This document shows, one piece after another, positions 1 to 12,909 of a DNA stretch of 64,000 bases. A program made the position numbers and the translations under genes. The stretch's first letter is position 1, and the number at the start of each line of letters is the position of its first letter. The DNA comes from Zingiber officinale (Eukaryota > Streptophyta > Magnoliopsida > Zingiberales > Zingiberaceae): assembly GCF_018446385.1 (NCBI RefSeq), contig NC_056001.1:6467600-6531599 (forward strand), written 5' to 3'. The notes under the pieces were generated by a model, which searched no databases, had not been told where the DNA came from, and saw only the letters and a list, made by a program, of their open reading frames with translations.

Positions 1-2412
1 ATTTTAACAATTTAAATTATTCAATTTCAAATTTAACCGCATTAAATTAGTAAGAGAAGACCGACGAGTGCGGGTGGTCCAATGTCAAGCATATCTACCT
101 TACGCGGTCAAATTTTGAATGCCCGAGTGCATGCATTTTATCAAGAGCAACTAAAAATTTAAAAAAAAAACAAATTATAAGTCTACGAGAATTGACCAGT
201 AGAACCATTTTTTTTCTTTTTTAAAAATTAATATTTTGTAGATGTGAGCATCATAATTCAAGTATTTGTATTTGTATTTGTAATCAACGACGGCGTCTAT
301 CTACTACGCGTCGTCACATCCTTTTAAGACTCATTCTCTCTAAATTTATTTATTTATTCGTTTTTTTGGCGATATATGTCGACTTGGAAAAGATTAATTA
401 GTCATTAAGGCAGGTCAACCGTGGCTTACGAAGGCGATTGACTTAACTAATCTGAAAAATTACGAGTTTAATTTTTTTTAAATTAAATGTGATACAGTAT
501 TACAGTGCACTGCTTGCTATGCAGATTAATAATGTGGTAGTTTCTCGTTGACGCTGTCAATGAACAGAGAGGCAACTCAATTCCCTGCCATTATTAATGC
601 AGTAGGAAGATCTTGATGGCTCGATTTGTAGACGTGACACATTTGTTGCTGCCCTGTGAATCATACTATTAAGATGATGGGAGATCTTTTGAAGTGCTTG
701 TCCTTGCTACAGTTCGTGAGTTGATTGCAAAAGAAGGAAGAATGTACGCAAGAGGAGTGGAGTTTGAGTTGAATGCCAAAGTTAGCATGAGTAATGTCAC
801 AGCTCTTGTTAGGGCAGTAAATTGTTAAGTCGTTGGACTCGGAGTTGACTGACATGTTAGTATCAGAGGTTTTAAAGCGTGGTTACTTAAAACTTTTTAA
901 AATCAAAAGTTAAATCCTACTTTCACATTGAGGAATGCTTCTCAATAATAAATTGAATTATATGATGAGATCCACCAAATCTACTTAAAAATATATATAT
1001 ATTTATTAATTTGTCCTGATATTCCAATTTATTCAACTCTACAGACTGATCTGCTACATTGCATGCATTCATTGCTTTCTCGACTTTTCTTCCTACTCTT
1101 TCCTATTTTAACGCCTTTTTCTAATAATTAAGACACTTTCCTTCCCAAAGACGGTAGCTTCGGCTCAATTTAATGCAATCATTAATGGCGAATTTATAAA
1201 GAGATAAGCTCGCCAAGAGTTCCAGCCTACGTTTTCTGCATCATGGGGAGGCGGCTAAGCTTGGCAGCTAAGAACAGCTACTGTCGTTATCTTCAAATAG
1301 GCTGCTAATTAGTGTTTATTACTGGAGGAACATGCAATAATTCTGTTCCAGATCAGAGACAGAGACTGAGACTGAAATAATAACTTAGATGATGAGCGTT
1401 GGCACAAGGTTCGGGGAGAGGGGAGGACCATTTCCAATCTGCAGCTCCATCAATTAATGCCTGTATGTGCTCCAAGAGGCAGATCATTCTTGCGACTCTT
1501 TCTTTTTGCCGATTGCTTGTTTATTAGTCGGCCTGTAATTGTGGACTTGACACAGGCATATCCAGTATATCAGTATATGGAAACAACTACGGAGTGATTG
1601 ACAAGCTAACAGTGAATTCTCAGTCAAAGTAAACACGGTGGTAGTCAATTCTGCTGCACCTTTGTTTATTCATTCTCGGTCTATTTAATTGGCCTCACTA
1701 CTTTAACTTGTCAAATGTCATAGTTCATGCCCACACAGGAGATCTGAAATATGTTGTAGGTTACTATCTAATCTAAACACAGGGACAATTTTGACGAAAT
1801 GAAGCATAATAGATGAAAAATAATCACAGTCATAATGGCGACCCATGTTCTTGATGTATAGAACGGAATTACTCCAAACCTTCCTAACAGTTTCCCTTGT
1901 TCCTAGCTGTCGGCAGTCTCTACCTTTTAATTAATCTCTCGACAGGCAAAGTAATTCAAAGTATGACATGATCACTACGCTACTTTTCCCTCCCTCGAAG
2001 AAATGCTCTGAAGAATTTGGTTATAAAAGTCAATCCTTAGATAGCTATTGCACCTTCATTGGGCTTGTTAGTCACCAAGCCCAAAGCTGTTCTTATGAGA
2101 TTCTCATTGCTGCTTCAATTTTAGTTGACGTTTTTAATTGAAACATATGAATCAGTACTGCATAAACAACCAGGTGAGCATAAGAGGGAATTTTAGGAAC
2201 TGATAATATAGGTTAATCATTAACTCTAAATTAACAAAATGGGCATTTTAGTGGAATTCCAGACATGTAATAAATAACCTTTGCACGATTGTGAACCAAT
2301 GAGTTCAAGAATGATACCAGAGTTCAAAATATCTAAATTCACCTATTTGCTCCAAATATACTCGGTCATGATCGACTATGTTCCAGAAATGACGATGCAA
2401 CCGATTCCAAGC
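1..2412. other. Intergenic DNA, no gene recognised
   Basis: This stretch is AT-rich with scattered moderate-GC patches. No open frame in it resembles a known protein and no terminal repeats were found. It may hold promoter or downstream DNA of a gene lying left of the window, but nothing visible shows this. Confidence 0.4.
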
Positions 2413-2420
2413 ATTCTTAG

Positions 2421-3051
2421 TAGGGCTGTAAATAAATCAAGCGTTCGTGAACAAGTTTGGTATTTCAGCTTGGTAAAAGCTTGTTTATGTTCAGCTTGGT
2501 GTCAATATACATAAGATTAATTAAACAAACAAGCTCGAACAACTCGTTAAGCTAAATAAACAAGCTTGAACACATATGTGTTCAGCTCGTTAATATTCGT
2601 GAACAACGTTCGTGAACAATGTTCGTGAACAATGTTCACGAACCATATTTATTAATAAAACTCTTTTCAATATCCTAAATAAATAATTAAATAAAATAAA
2701 ATAAATAAATAAATTTAAATTATCAATCTTAATAACCAATCAAACAATTAAAAGTTTCAAACAATCAAACAAACTTGAATTGAGAGTTTGATAACATCTA
2801 AACAAACTAAGCTCAAGCCAAGCTCGAACTAAGCTCAAGCCAAGTTTGAATTGAGAGCTTGATAACATCTAAACGAACCAAACTCAAGTCAAGATTCAAA
2901 CAAGCTCAAGCTCATAAAAAATAAATCAAGCCAAGCTTGAACACTCATTTCAAAAGCTTGGTTCATTTTAATCTCGGCTCGGCTTGGTTATCTTATCAAA
3001 CAAGCTTAAACACCCCAAAACTCGGCTCGGCTTGGCTTGTTTACCGCCCTA
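2421..3051. mobile_element. Non-autonomous hAT-type element with 8-bp target duplication
   Basis: The element begins TAGGGCTGTAAA and ends with the near inverse TTTACCGCCCTA. It is flanked on both sides by the same 8 bases, ATTCTTAG, at 2413-2420 and 3052-3059. An 8-bp duplication with short inverted ends is the hAT signature. The interior is AT-rich and carries many short repeats of the AAGCTTG, GTTCGTGAACAA and CTCGGCTTGG kinds near both ends, as hAT subterminal regions often do. There is no transposase frame, so it needs an enzyme from elsewhere. A related right end (AAGGGTGTAAAT on the opposite strand) occurs near 63130. Confidence 0.8.
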
Positions 3052-3309
3052 ATTCTTAGGTAGAGTAAGAGAAAAGCTGCACGGTGTCGTAGTTGAAGAA
3101 TAAACTGTTTAGGCTAATTCAAGAAAAGAATATACAAAGCTATAATTTAATACAATTTTGATCTCAACCTCAACTTTTTGGGCTAAACGATTCTTCAAAG
3201 ATTTGGTAGTTACATTATAAATTAGCAGGCCTAAAACCGTGGAGAATTGATATTATTTGATAGAGTGGTTTCTTCTATTCCCACATATTTTGTGGTTTAA
3301 TAGTGTCAG

Positions 3310-4130
3310 TCAAAGTCAAGATGAGTTAATTATAACCCAAAAATAATAGGATATAACCATATGAGACTTAGGTTCGATTAGACTGACTCGAAGACATCTA
3401 CCCTAGCTCAATTCCAAGTCTCGGCATCATCTCTTAGTCTTGGCTCTCGATCCTAACATCTACCTGACTTAGCTCCAGGTCTCGACATCATCTCTCAATC
3501 TCAGCTCCAGATCCCGACATCTAGTCTGGCTTAGTCCCAGGTCCCGACTTCATCTCTCAGTCTCAATTTCAATCGTCGAAATCATCCATGTCTCGACCCT
3601 AGTCGCCGACACCCTCTCTTAGGATCGGATCTCGATATCTTCTCAATTTCGACCCCAGTTGCCGACACCCTTTCTCAACATCGAATCCAGGCATCTTCTC
3701 AGTCTCAAACTCAGATCCTGACTTTGTTTATTCTCAAGGTCACACTCCACATCGACGTTACTTTTTTTACCCTCAAGATAGACTAGTAGTCCTTGAGCTG
3801 TGGATCTTCATTTAAGGGGGAGGATTGTTGGGATTGCAATGTTACAAATAAATCTCATATTGAAAATGATCTATCAACAACAATAATTTTAAGTTTGACT
3901 ATTATGAGAGACTTGAAGAAATCATAGAGATTGAATATCCTATCTTACCCATAAAAAGGTGTGTATTATTCAAATATTTTTGGTATGATATGACTCCAAG
4001 AACAGGTACTCGAATACATTCAAACTATAATATAAATTAAGGTTAATGCAAACAAAAACTTTAACATATATGAACCTTTCATTTTTGTGGTATAAGCACA
4101 AGTTTTCTATCTTGAATATCCGACGAAAAG
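3310..4130 (+). mobile_element. LTR retrotransposon 3' end: spacer repeats, polypurine tract, LTR start
   Basis: From about 3390 to 3760 there is a degenerate array of CTCGACATC- and CTCAGTCTC-like units of about 50 bp. A polypurine tract, AAGGGGGAGGAT, follows at 3814-3825. Next comes TGTTGGGATTGC at 3826, a typical LTR start. This order (spacer, polypurine tract, LTR) indicates the 3' end of a plus-strand element, probably Copia. The LTR right end and any coding region could not be found, so the limits are approximate. Confidence 0.45.
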
Positions 4131-4884
4131 AAGAAGAGTTAGTGAATGACTAGCAGTTTGTTGAATAAAACCTCACTCGACCATAGAAATACCGAACTCC
4201 ATCATGGGTCAAAACCATGATGCATTTCAAAATGAAGAAGTGGAGATACATTCAATAGATTCTAGATTCAATCAATATCTCAATTACTTATAGATATAAT
4301 GTACCTTATGAGGAGATAGATGATAGAGAGATGTCCAGTAGTGAGGAGTTTGTTGAACTAACAGAGTCTAGAGAGAATGACCTACAAAATATTAATGTTA
4401 ATGATTTAATTAGATTGTAATGATGATTAAATATTAGTATTAATGTTCACTAATTCAGTACTTGTGATTATGCATCTTTTACATGTAAATCTCACTAGTT
4501 ATATCATATTAAACATTATTATTCTGATTTAATTATTATTTTGAATGTGTATGTGTTATAATGTTATTGTGTAGATCTAGACATATCATATCAGGCAGCA
4601 ACACCCAGTGGCTAGATTACGTTGTGGATTATTAGGGGTTGATAAGTATTAGTATTATTAGTAATTTCCAATTCAACTATTTTTTATTTATTACATATTT
4701 CTAATATTTATAATTTTTTGATATAGTTTTACTCTAGATGGCACAAGAGAGGGAGAGTGAGGAAGAGACGAAAACCTAAAAGCTAAATCTCTTATTTTTA
4801 TTTCTTCTCCCATGAAGATGTATTTATACATCTCCATCCAAATTTGATTAAGATCAAATCCATACCCATAAGCCATCTAACACT
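4131..4884. other. AT-rich DNA, nothing recognised
   Basis: No open frame, terminal repeat or structured RNA is convincing here. It may belong to the retrotransposon remnants on both sides. Confidence 0.3.
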
Positions 4885-5225
4885 ACAGATATAGAGCTTT
4901 GGCTCCACCCTCTAAAAGAGTTGTATGACTATTGATGGTCTAGAGTTTCCGCTCCACTCTCTAAGAGTTCGCATGACTAGCTTTAAAAGAGTTGTGGAGT
5001 TACTTGCAGTTTAGAGCTTCGACTCCACCCTTTAAAAGAGCTGCAGAGTTACTTGTAGTTTAGAGCTTCGACTCCACCCTCAAAAAGAGCTGCGTTTCTA
5101 CTTGTAGTTTAAAGCTTCCACTTTGTCCTTTAAATACTGTGTAATTATTGGTAGTCTAAAACTTCAACTCTGCACTCATGGAGTTGCATGATTATTTGTA
5201 ATCTTGAACTTTGCTTAGCGATCAT
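4885..5225. repeat. Degenerate tandem array, core period 49 bp
   Basis: Units start with TTAGAGCTTCGACTCCACCC and continue with AAAGAGCTGC and TACTTGTAGT. In the best part, starts at 5011, 5060 and 5109 give a constant 49-bp step. Units at the edges (from about 4885 and to about 5225) are more diverged and vary in length. Nothing in it looks coding. Confidence 0.7.
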
Positions 5226-5549
5226 AAGAAATATGCAACTTCTCAAGTAAATTAATGAAGAAACGAATGTAATCTTTATTTCATAGAACTTTGGTTCTAA
5301 AGAGATGAATTATTTATAAGAGATAAATAATTAAAGTAACTCTTTATAAATATAAATCATTTGTTCTGCGCTTTAAACATGGCTTTAGAGTTTTTTTGTG
5401 CGCTCATGGCTTTGACCAAATTAAGATAATTCTCTGTTGATGTAATTTGCACTAATGATCTAACTCGACTTTTGATGAACGATAAGAGGATTAAAGTTAG
5501 AATGTTATTGTGATCTAATACATTTACCGAGCATGCAAAGATTGACGTG

Positions 5550-6572
5550 TCTAGAGGACCTGACACCATGATGAAACCCAACAAGGTTTGAGGACCCGAT
5601 AATTGATACGAAACTCAGATAGATCTGGTAGGAAGTCCAGCTGGGTCAACGGGGCTTGATAGCTAGTCAAAGTCTAGTTGGGTCTACGTACCTAACAACT
5701 GGTATGAAGACCTAGTAGGTCGATATGCTAGTCGATGAACTGCAAATTGGTAAGTGAAGGTAAGTCACTGGACGAGAGTGACTAAGTGAGGACACGTCCC
5801 GATTGAGGGGACAGTTTAGGTCCATTTTGGATCCCTAAGTTGAGATCTTGACTAGTTCATGATCCCGGAAGGATAGGAACTAATTAATACTCCTTATTAT
5901 AATTGTACTAAAACTTATTTTGTAGGTTAGATATTGTCGTGTTGGACTAATCTAACTTGGAGGGTAAAAGGAGCAAAAAATGTCTCAGGTGAATAGTACC
6001 TGAGGTGCCTTCAAGCATTAGAAGGCATCTTCGTACTGTTCATAGAAGGCGCCTTCGGTACTATGGAAGGCGCCTTCCAATGGATAGAATCTAACTTCTT
6101 TAGCGATAAGCATCAACACTTTTTGGGATCATATTTTACATACTGGAGGCGCCTTCCATGGTTAATAAAAGAGCATTTTGAGCAAGGTTTCTAAGACATC
6201 ACTTCTACTATCCTCTACCCATCCATTTGAGGTTCTGAATGCTTCAGCTTCTTGCTATTGCTTCATAGAAGCTTGTCTGCCACCGAGCAACTTTTTCAAG
6301 TCATCCGATCATCTCCGACAGACTAACAACAACACACGAGCGCTCCTCAATTGTTGGTAAACTTTTAATAGTGTTGTAAGTCCTTGTACTACTGCTTTAA
6401 AAAAGGAAGTATAAGTTGTTACACTATTTCTATCCTTCTGTATTCGATTACTTCTTCCGGAGTTCTGAAAGAAGCACTTAGTGGATTACCCATTGATAGG
6501 TTCACGAACCTGGATCTTAGAGTAGGTGTCACACCTCGAGGGTATACTTGTCCTCTAAAGTAGACGGTACCC
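5550..6572 (+). mobile_element. SIRE-like Copia LTR remnant, interrupted by the CACTA element
   Basis: The stretch lacks coding potential but carries repeated GAAGGCGCCTTC-type palindromes at about 6020-6160. The same motif occurs in the LTR at 56313-57528, which has a Copia gag beside it, so this is probably LTR sequence of a related family. The CACTA element begins immediately at 6573, which suggests insertion into this older copy. Neither LTR terminus was located. Confidence 0.4.
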
Positions 6573-9500
6573 CACTACAAAAAAACAGGGCTTCAGAAAC
6601 GGATTTTTAAAACGAAAATAAAATCTGTTTCAAATTTATATAAATCAGAGACAGATTTAATACAGAATTATTAATCCGTTTCATTTTAGTAAATTATAAA
6701 TATTTTTAAAAAATTTAAGACAGAATTTAAAACAAATTTGAAACAAAATTACATATAAATTTTTATAAACAAAAATAAATATGAATTATAAACAGAATTT
6801 GAGACTGTATAATTTCTGTGACAAACTTCGTTTATAAATTAATTAAAAGTTAAAACAGAAATAAAATCTATTTCAGATTTATATAAATCAGAGACAGATT
6901 TAATACGGAATTATTAATTCGTTTCATTTTAGTAAATTATATATTTTTTTTAAAAAATAAGACAGAATCTAAAACAAATTTAAAACGAAATTACATATAA
7001 ATTTTTATAAACAAAAATAAATATTAATTATAAAATTTGAGACGGTATAATTTCTGTGACAAATTTGGTTTATAAATTAATTAAAAATTAAAACGAAAAT
7101 AAAATCTATTTCGAATTTATATAAATCAGATACAGATTTATTACATAATAATTAATTTGTTTAACTTTAATGAAATATAATATTTGAAAAGAAATTTAAA
7201 ACAAATTTTGATACAAAGCTATGTATAAATTTTATTTAAAAAATAAATATGGATTATAAACAGAATTTGTGACCGTTTAAACATGTTCACTTTGACAAAA
7301 TATAATATATGAAAAAACTTTAAGAAAGAATTTAAACCAAATTTAATATGAAATTGCATATAACTTTTTATAAACAAAAATAGATATGAATTAGATTTTC
7401 TAACCCTTTCTCCTTGTCCTAATTTGGCTTTGGCTTTGTCTTTTTCTTTATCAGAGTAGGTACGAATTCTTTTTCCCCCTCCTTTGATTTTTTTTTTCTC
7501 GTGCTTGGTGGCCATCTCATACGGTTGCAAGGTCGTTCGTAGTTGTGAGGTCGGTCGCAACCACTTGAGGTTGCCTATAGTTGCTTCTCAAGGTCGCAAG
7601 ATTCGCGACCTTTTCAATTAGCCGCCTCATGCGACTGTGAGGTCGTCCATCCTACAGTCCCTGAATTCTTGTTATTTTTATTGATTTTTATTAATAATTA
7701 TGCACTTTTATTGTAAATTATGGTAATAAAATAATAATAATAATAATAATAATAATTAAATAATAAAATTTAATTGGGGAATAATCTTAACAGAATTTTT
7801 AGAAATTTTTAAGTTTTTTTCGGAACTCGTAAGACGTAATTAGAGGGGATGCATTTGCTAGCTTGAGAAATGCATATTTGGAATATCCAATTTAGTAGGA
7901 GTTGATAAAAAAAATTACTCAAGCTTTAATTAAAATAAACCTAATTTTCTAATTTAATTAATCAGTTTTGGTTATAATTCCTCACCGTGCCCTACTCCTC
8001 CCTAATCGCCGAACCCTTCCTCACCTTATCTTGTAGCCGCCCCGATTATTCCTCCTCTCTCGCACCGTTTACTCTCTGCTCTTCTTCTTCTCCTCATCTT
8101 CTCCAATCGGCACCCTTTTCTCTTTTTCCGCGTCATCTTCCCTCCTCTGCCATCGTCTCCTCGTCGCGGAGGTCCTCACCGCGCCGATTGTCACGAGAGC
8201 ACCGCCGGCAGCAGTCCTTCTCTCCGTGAGCCTCACCAACACCAAGCTCTCTGGGCTATCAAGCGGCCCGATCCTCTTCTACATTTTCCCCTTGCATCTT
8301 TGCCTAGATGCAGCCGGCGTCATCGCATCCAACCACAATACCTGCAATTTGGGTGGCTAGCGTCGCCACCATCTCTTTCACCGGCTGCCACTTCTTCCTC
8401 TTCCATCTGCCACCGTCGGAGAGTTGAGTACACAGGAGAGTAGGGTTGTTCTTCTGCGTATCAGCAGTTGCAAGGGGTCACCACGCGTTGCCCCCTTCAA
8501 TTGTGCTGTGGCCATCTGGTCAGCCACAAGGAGGTATGAGATGTTGTCATCTCTATTCCTATTCCCTGTTTGACAGCCATCACAGCTTATCAACAGATTG
8601 ACATCTTCTGGATTGCAGATCCATTGCTGCAGTGACCCCATTTGTGCTTGGATTTGTGCCAATGTTGTGTATCAGTGAATTCTGAGGCAGTGAGGGTTGT
8701 TGGACAGATTTACCATCGTTGGAAGAGCCACAAACTGCTGATAAGGGTAATAATCTAAACCTGATCAGATTTATTGGGTTGTTTCTTTTATCATGTTGGA
8801 TGTGTGTTATGTTTCTTATTGAATGCTTATATCAAACTTGATCTCCCTTAATTAGATTGCAAGCACTTGACTTTAATTGTTTCATGCACCCAACTTGTTT
8901 GATAAAATGTTCCGTAGTTAGGTTCTAATTCTTGCATGTCGTGTGTTATGTGAAATGTCTCTTTCAATAGTTAGGTTCAATCTGATACATCTTAGTTTAC
9001 TTAACTCTTGCTTTGTATTGCTCTTTCAATTGTTAAGTTTTATGTCTTCATTTAAATTCAATTAGGTTAAGTTAGATTAGGTTTCTTTAATGCTCTAGGT
9101 TTTATTCCATGCTTAGTTTCATTAATTACTTCATGTTGACTTTTATTTTCTGCAATTATAGTTAGGTTAGACTTAATTCTCAATTCTTACATTGTATTTT
9201 ATTCATTAGGTTTGATTTTATACTTGCTTTGCTATTTCAAATCTTAGTCTTAGAATCCAAAATCCAAACTCCCTTGTTAATTCTTTAGCATTGACAACTA
9301 TGGACTAATTAGTGGATGATCATTGATACTGATTATGACTTTTGTACAATTTTAATTTATTTTGTATTAAAAATTCTGATATTGTAAGACTTACTCGTTT
9401 CATATTTTGATTTGTTAGATTTTCTCAACAAAATTGGTTGGTTCATTAATCTGTACAAGAGAAGCAATTTATCTCATGAAATTCGAAGACAGGGAGAGCA

Positions 9501-10202
9501 AAAAGAAGAAATTGAAGGCATGGATGCTATTAGCTCGAGGATGGAGGAACAAAATATTGAAAAGGAAAAAAAACTTCTTATTACATAAAGTAGGCAGAGG
9601 GAAGAAAATCTCAAGGAGATGATTCGGAAATGATTCAAGAAAAGAAATGGAATGTACAAAGCATTTATATCTAGGAAAATTTAGTCTTTATAGCTTGATT
9701 ATTGGTCAACTTTGTTTGGATAATGTAAATATTTATTTATTTTAATGTTAATTGTATAATATATTTGGAATTAGAAGTTATTTCTTTTTAATAATTTTAA
9801 ATTTATTTGAAATGAAGAATTATTAAATATATTGATGAAAAATATAAAATATAATATAATAATATTTAATGATAAATTTAAAAATAAAATTATATACGAA
9901 TTTATAAATAGAATTGTAAACTGATTTATAAACAAGATTAATAACATATTTAAAACAAAATTAGAGACAGAATTTACATTTGAAATTAATTTTATTTTGT
10001 TAATTTGAAAATAGATTTATAAACAGTTTTTTCATCCGTTTCTAAAATTAGAGACGAAATATTTCCGTTTCAAAATTAGCTACGGGGCTTTCACTAACGG
10101 ATTTTTGAGACGGAATATTCCGTCTCAAACTTTCTTTAGAGACGGAAAAATGATTTTCAGAGACAGATTTTTTCGTCTCTAAAACCCTATTTTCTTGTAG
10201 TG
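6573..10202. mobile_element. Non-autonomous CACTA (CMC/EnSpm) transposon
   Basis: The left end reads CACTACAAAAAAACAGGG. The right end is the inverse of CACTACAAGAAAATAGGG. Both are flanked by CCC (6570-6572 and 10203-10205), matching the 3-bp duplication and CACTA ends of this superfamily. Subterminal DNA is full of GAGACGGA- and CCGTCTC-type repeats. At the left an AT-rich unit of about 240 bp recurs (starts near 6609, 6852 and 7090). No TNP2-type transposase frame is present, so the 3.6-kb copy is non-autonomous. Its middle holds a GC-rich block annotated separately. Confidence 0.85.
7980..8700. other. GC-rich core of the CACTA element, possible captured host fragment
   Basis: Base composition jumps from strongly AT-rich flanks to a CT- and GC-rich block with runs such as CTCCTCATCTTCTCC. 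That composition is typical of plant first exons or 5' leaders. An 80-codon plus-strand frame at 7987-8229 is Ser/Pro/Arg-rich and resembles translated leader DNA more than a domain. A T-rich, intron-like stretch follows from about 8750. CACTA elements are known to pick up host gene pieces. The donor gene is not recognised. Confidence 0.4.
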
Positions 10203-10205
10203 CCC

Positions 10206-11090
10206 CTTAGTGACAATATAGTAAACAATCGATATCGAACTCAGATCAAGCAAAATAATGTAAAAAATACTGATGTAGTATAACAACACCAAGTCACAAA
10301 TGACAATGCGTGTATGTATGCATGTACATGTGAAACACTCAAAAATCTAGAACAGAGAGAGCTGTAACTATAAGCAACGGAAATAATAAAATGAAGCAAC
10401 TCCACATAAATCCAACTCGAGCGGGACTGGCAGCCAGGACCTATGAGCAACACAACACCTCCTCTATCTGCTAACATGAAAGTCAAGGGAAAAGCAAAGG
10501 GTAGTAAGTACAACCATTCAGTAGGTAGAAGAAGATAATGCATGAATAATATACTGACGGAAGATCAAAAGATGCAGTCTCAGATAAAAATACTTACTAA
10601 CCAACGTAGGTGTCCCAACATAATCACCAGCTAACCAAAAGTATAATCAATAATATAGTACTTCACTAACCTGATCAACCAAGTATAACCAATAAATCGA
10701 GAGTACATACAGTGCCTCCGAACTTGCACGAACAAATATATAACCGACATATAGCAAGCACATAACCAATATTGACTGCAGGAGAACGCTCTACCACGGA
10801 TGGTCTCGTGGGCAGTCAAGGTGAATGACTAGTCACTGTCCGTGGGAGAACGCTCTACCACGGATAGTCCCGTGGGCGGACAGGGTAAATAACTAGTCAC
10901 TGTTTGCGGGAGAATGCTCTACCACGTATGATCCCGTGGGACGACATGGTATATACCAATGGTCACTAACGACTCTCTCAATCATGCATGAGAGACAGAA
11001 TATTCTAACGGTCGCTGACAACTTTCTCAATAGGAAAGTAACAAAAACATACATCCCTAGAAAATACTTGATCAATTCAATAGAAAGGAA
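10206..11090. other. Probable retrotransposon-derived DNA with a 64-bp tandem repeat
   Basis: The sequence right of the CACTA element carries no recognisable protein. It includes a three-copy tandem array (annotated separately) and a moderately GC-rich stretch of the sort found in Gypsy LTRs. No LTR ends were found, so the class is a guess. Confidence 0.3.
10781..10972. repeat. Tandem repeat, 64-bp period, three copies
   Basis: GGAGAACGCTCTACCACGGA begins at 10781 and recurs at 10845 and, slightly changed, at 10909, an exact 64-bp step. Each unit also contains CCCGTGGG and ACTAGTCACTG. The third copy is the most diverged. Confidence 0.8.
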
Positions 11091-11879
11091 CCTATATTAG
11101 TTTCTAAAATCATGCTTAGTTTAAATTGTTCATATTTCTGATTTTAATTTGGTTGAATATTTTTCTAGTGTGATGAAATAATTTTCCTCTATAATTCTAT
11201 TTAAAATTAATTAGGTATTAATTATTTTGAAAAAGAGGATTTCATTTTCAATCTGTAGATTTTTTTAAAAATTTTTGACTGTTGTATTATTTTTATAATT
11301 TTTGTTGCAAATATTATATTTTCAATTTAAAAATATTTCACAGATTTATTTTTACAAAGTTTATTTTTTCGTAAAAATTCATAATATTCTCTGTCCAACA
11401 AAATATTTTTAAAATTTTTTTACCAATATTTAATTTTCTATAAATTTTTTATCCAAATGCCAATTTTTAATATTAAAAAATTCTCAAACAATAAATTTTT
11501 AGAAATTTAATTTTTCTACAAAAATACTTACTCTATTATAGTGATAGAAAATTTCTCAAGATTTTTAGAACATCAAAACTATTTTTAAACATTTTTAAGA
11601 AAAATTCATCTTTCTGTAGTAAATAATTTTCTTACTACTTAAATTGATTTTATTTTTTCATGAAAATTTTATTACTACTTTGGATATGTCTGCTTAACCT
11701 TTATAAAAAAAATTCAAATTTTTTCAATAAATAAAATAATTTTTAATTTTTTTTAAAAAATTACTTTTTAATCACAAAAATCAGAATCTCGAAAATAAAT
11801 TCCAAAGTTTTTTTCTTAAATGCTAGTCACTGTTTGTGTATTCCTTATGCTTTACTTTCAAGTTAATTTAGCAAAACCC
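11091..11879. other. Very AT-rich DNA, nothing recognised
   Basis: This is long T- and A-run sequence with no open frame, no inverted ends and no clear tandem period. Confidence 0.4.
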
Positions 11880-12909
11880 CTATTTTTAATGTGATCAAAG
11901 GCGGAGAGTTTGAAGTTAGGTTTAAGGTGGAGGTACATTTTTCAATGCATATCTAACGTTTTAAACTTGCATAGTAATTTAATGTTTTGTTTTACCCTAA
12001 CTCAATTTGGGTTGATCCACATCAAAAAGAGGAGATTGTAAGTACCCCGTGGAGGTTTTGATGTGATCGACCAAGTTAAGTTATGTCCTATTGTTATTTT
12101 GATGCCTTATATCTAAGTGTCCAGGAACTTATAAGGATAAGAAGTCGAGCAAAAGATGCAGCTATCGAGAAGGACGACACAGAAGAGAATCGACGGGCTC
12201 GGTGCATCCGAGGGACGAGGCGCTGCGGAAGAGTACGTTGGCCGACGAGGAGGCGCGCGACATTTCCAAGGGACGAGAAGCTGAAGTGGAAGTTTGCTCG
12301 AGAAGGCTGGAAAATGAGTTCGGGTGAGCCCTATTCCGGATGGCCAAAATCCACTAAGCGAGAGGAGACGGAGCAGAAGACTGAGACGAAAAGTCAATCA
12401 AAAGTTGACTCTGGTCCGAGCGCCCGGAGCTACTCCGGGCGCCCAGACCGGTCTAGTCCAGCTGGGACGCCTTGGCAAGGTGCCCCTATGCGAAGGCGGT
12501 TCGGGCATCCGAAACCCTTCCAGACACCCAGATTGGAGATTTTATCCACTCCTAGGCACCTGAAACACTTCCAAGCACCCGAATTAGGTCTATAAATATA
12601 GTCCTGATTTCTGTAGTTAACACATCACTTGTAAACAAAGTTTTTTTCTGTTCTACTACTTTTGTGAGCTGATAATGTTGTAAAGAGGCTACTCCGCCCA
12701 AACGAGATTTTATCGAGCTTCATTTGTCTAGGATTAGTAATCCTCTAATTACAAACCTAGTAAACTCTCTTGCCTCTATTTTTAATTTATGCATTTACTT
12801 TTTGTCATTATATAAGTGCTTGCCTAACTTGGTCCGAAGATCGAGAAAGGGTGTTCGTGTCTTTTCAGGGCTATTCACCTCCCTCTAGCCGGCCGCCAAG
12901 GGACTAACA
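11880..12909 (+). mobile_element. 3' end of a SIRE-like Copia element: polypurine tract and complete LTR
   Basis: About 155 bases of internal sequence with purine-rich stretches (for example AAAGGCGGAGAGTTTG) end in the polypurine tract AAAAAGAGGAGATTG. The LTR follows at 12037-12909, starting TGTAAGTACCCCG and ending GGACTAACA, about 873 bp. It contains a TATA-like TCTATAAATATA near 12590. The layout and the LTR start are those of plant SIRE/Maximus Copia elements. The 170-codon open frame inside the LTR is Arg/Ser-rich and is taken as non-coding. The LTR right edge abuts decayed Copia pol sequence on the other strand. Confidence 0.65.

Noticed and set aside
12083-12595. 170-codon open frame
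   Set aside because: It lies wholly inside the SIRE-like LTR, is low-complexity Arg/Ser/Thr-rich and overlaps the LTR promoter region.
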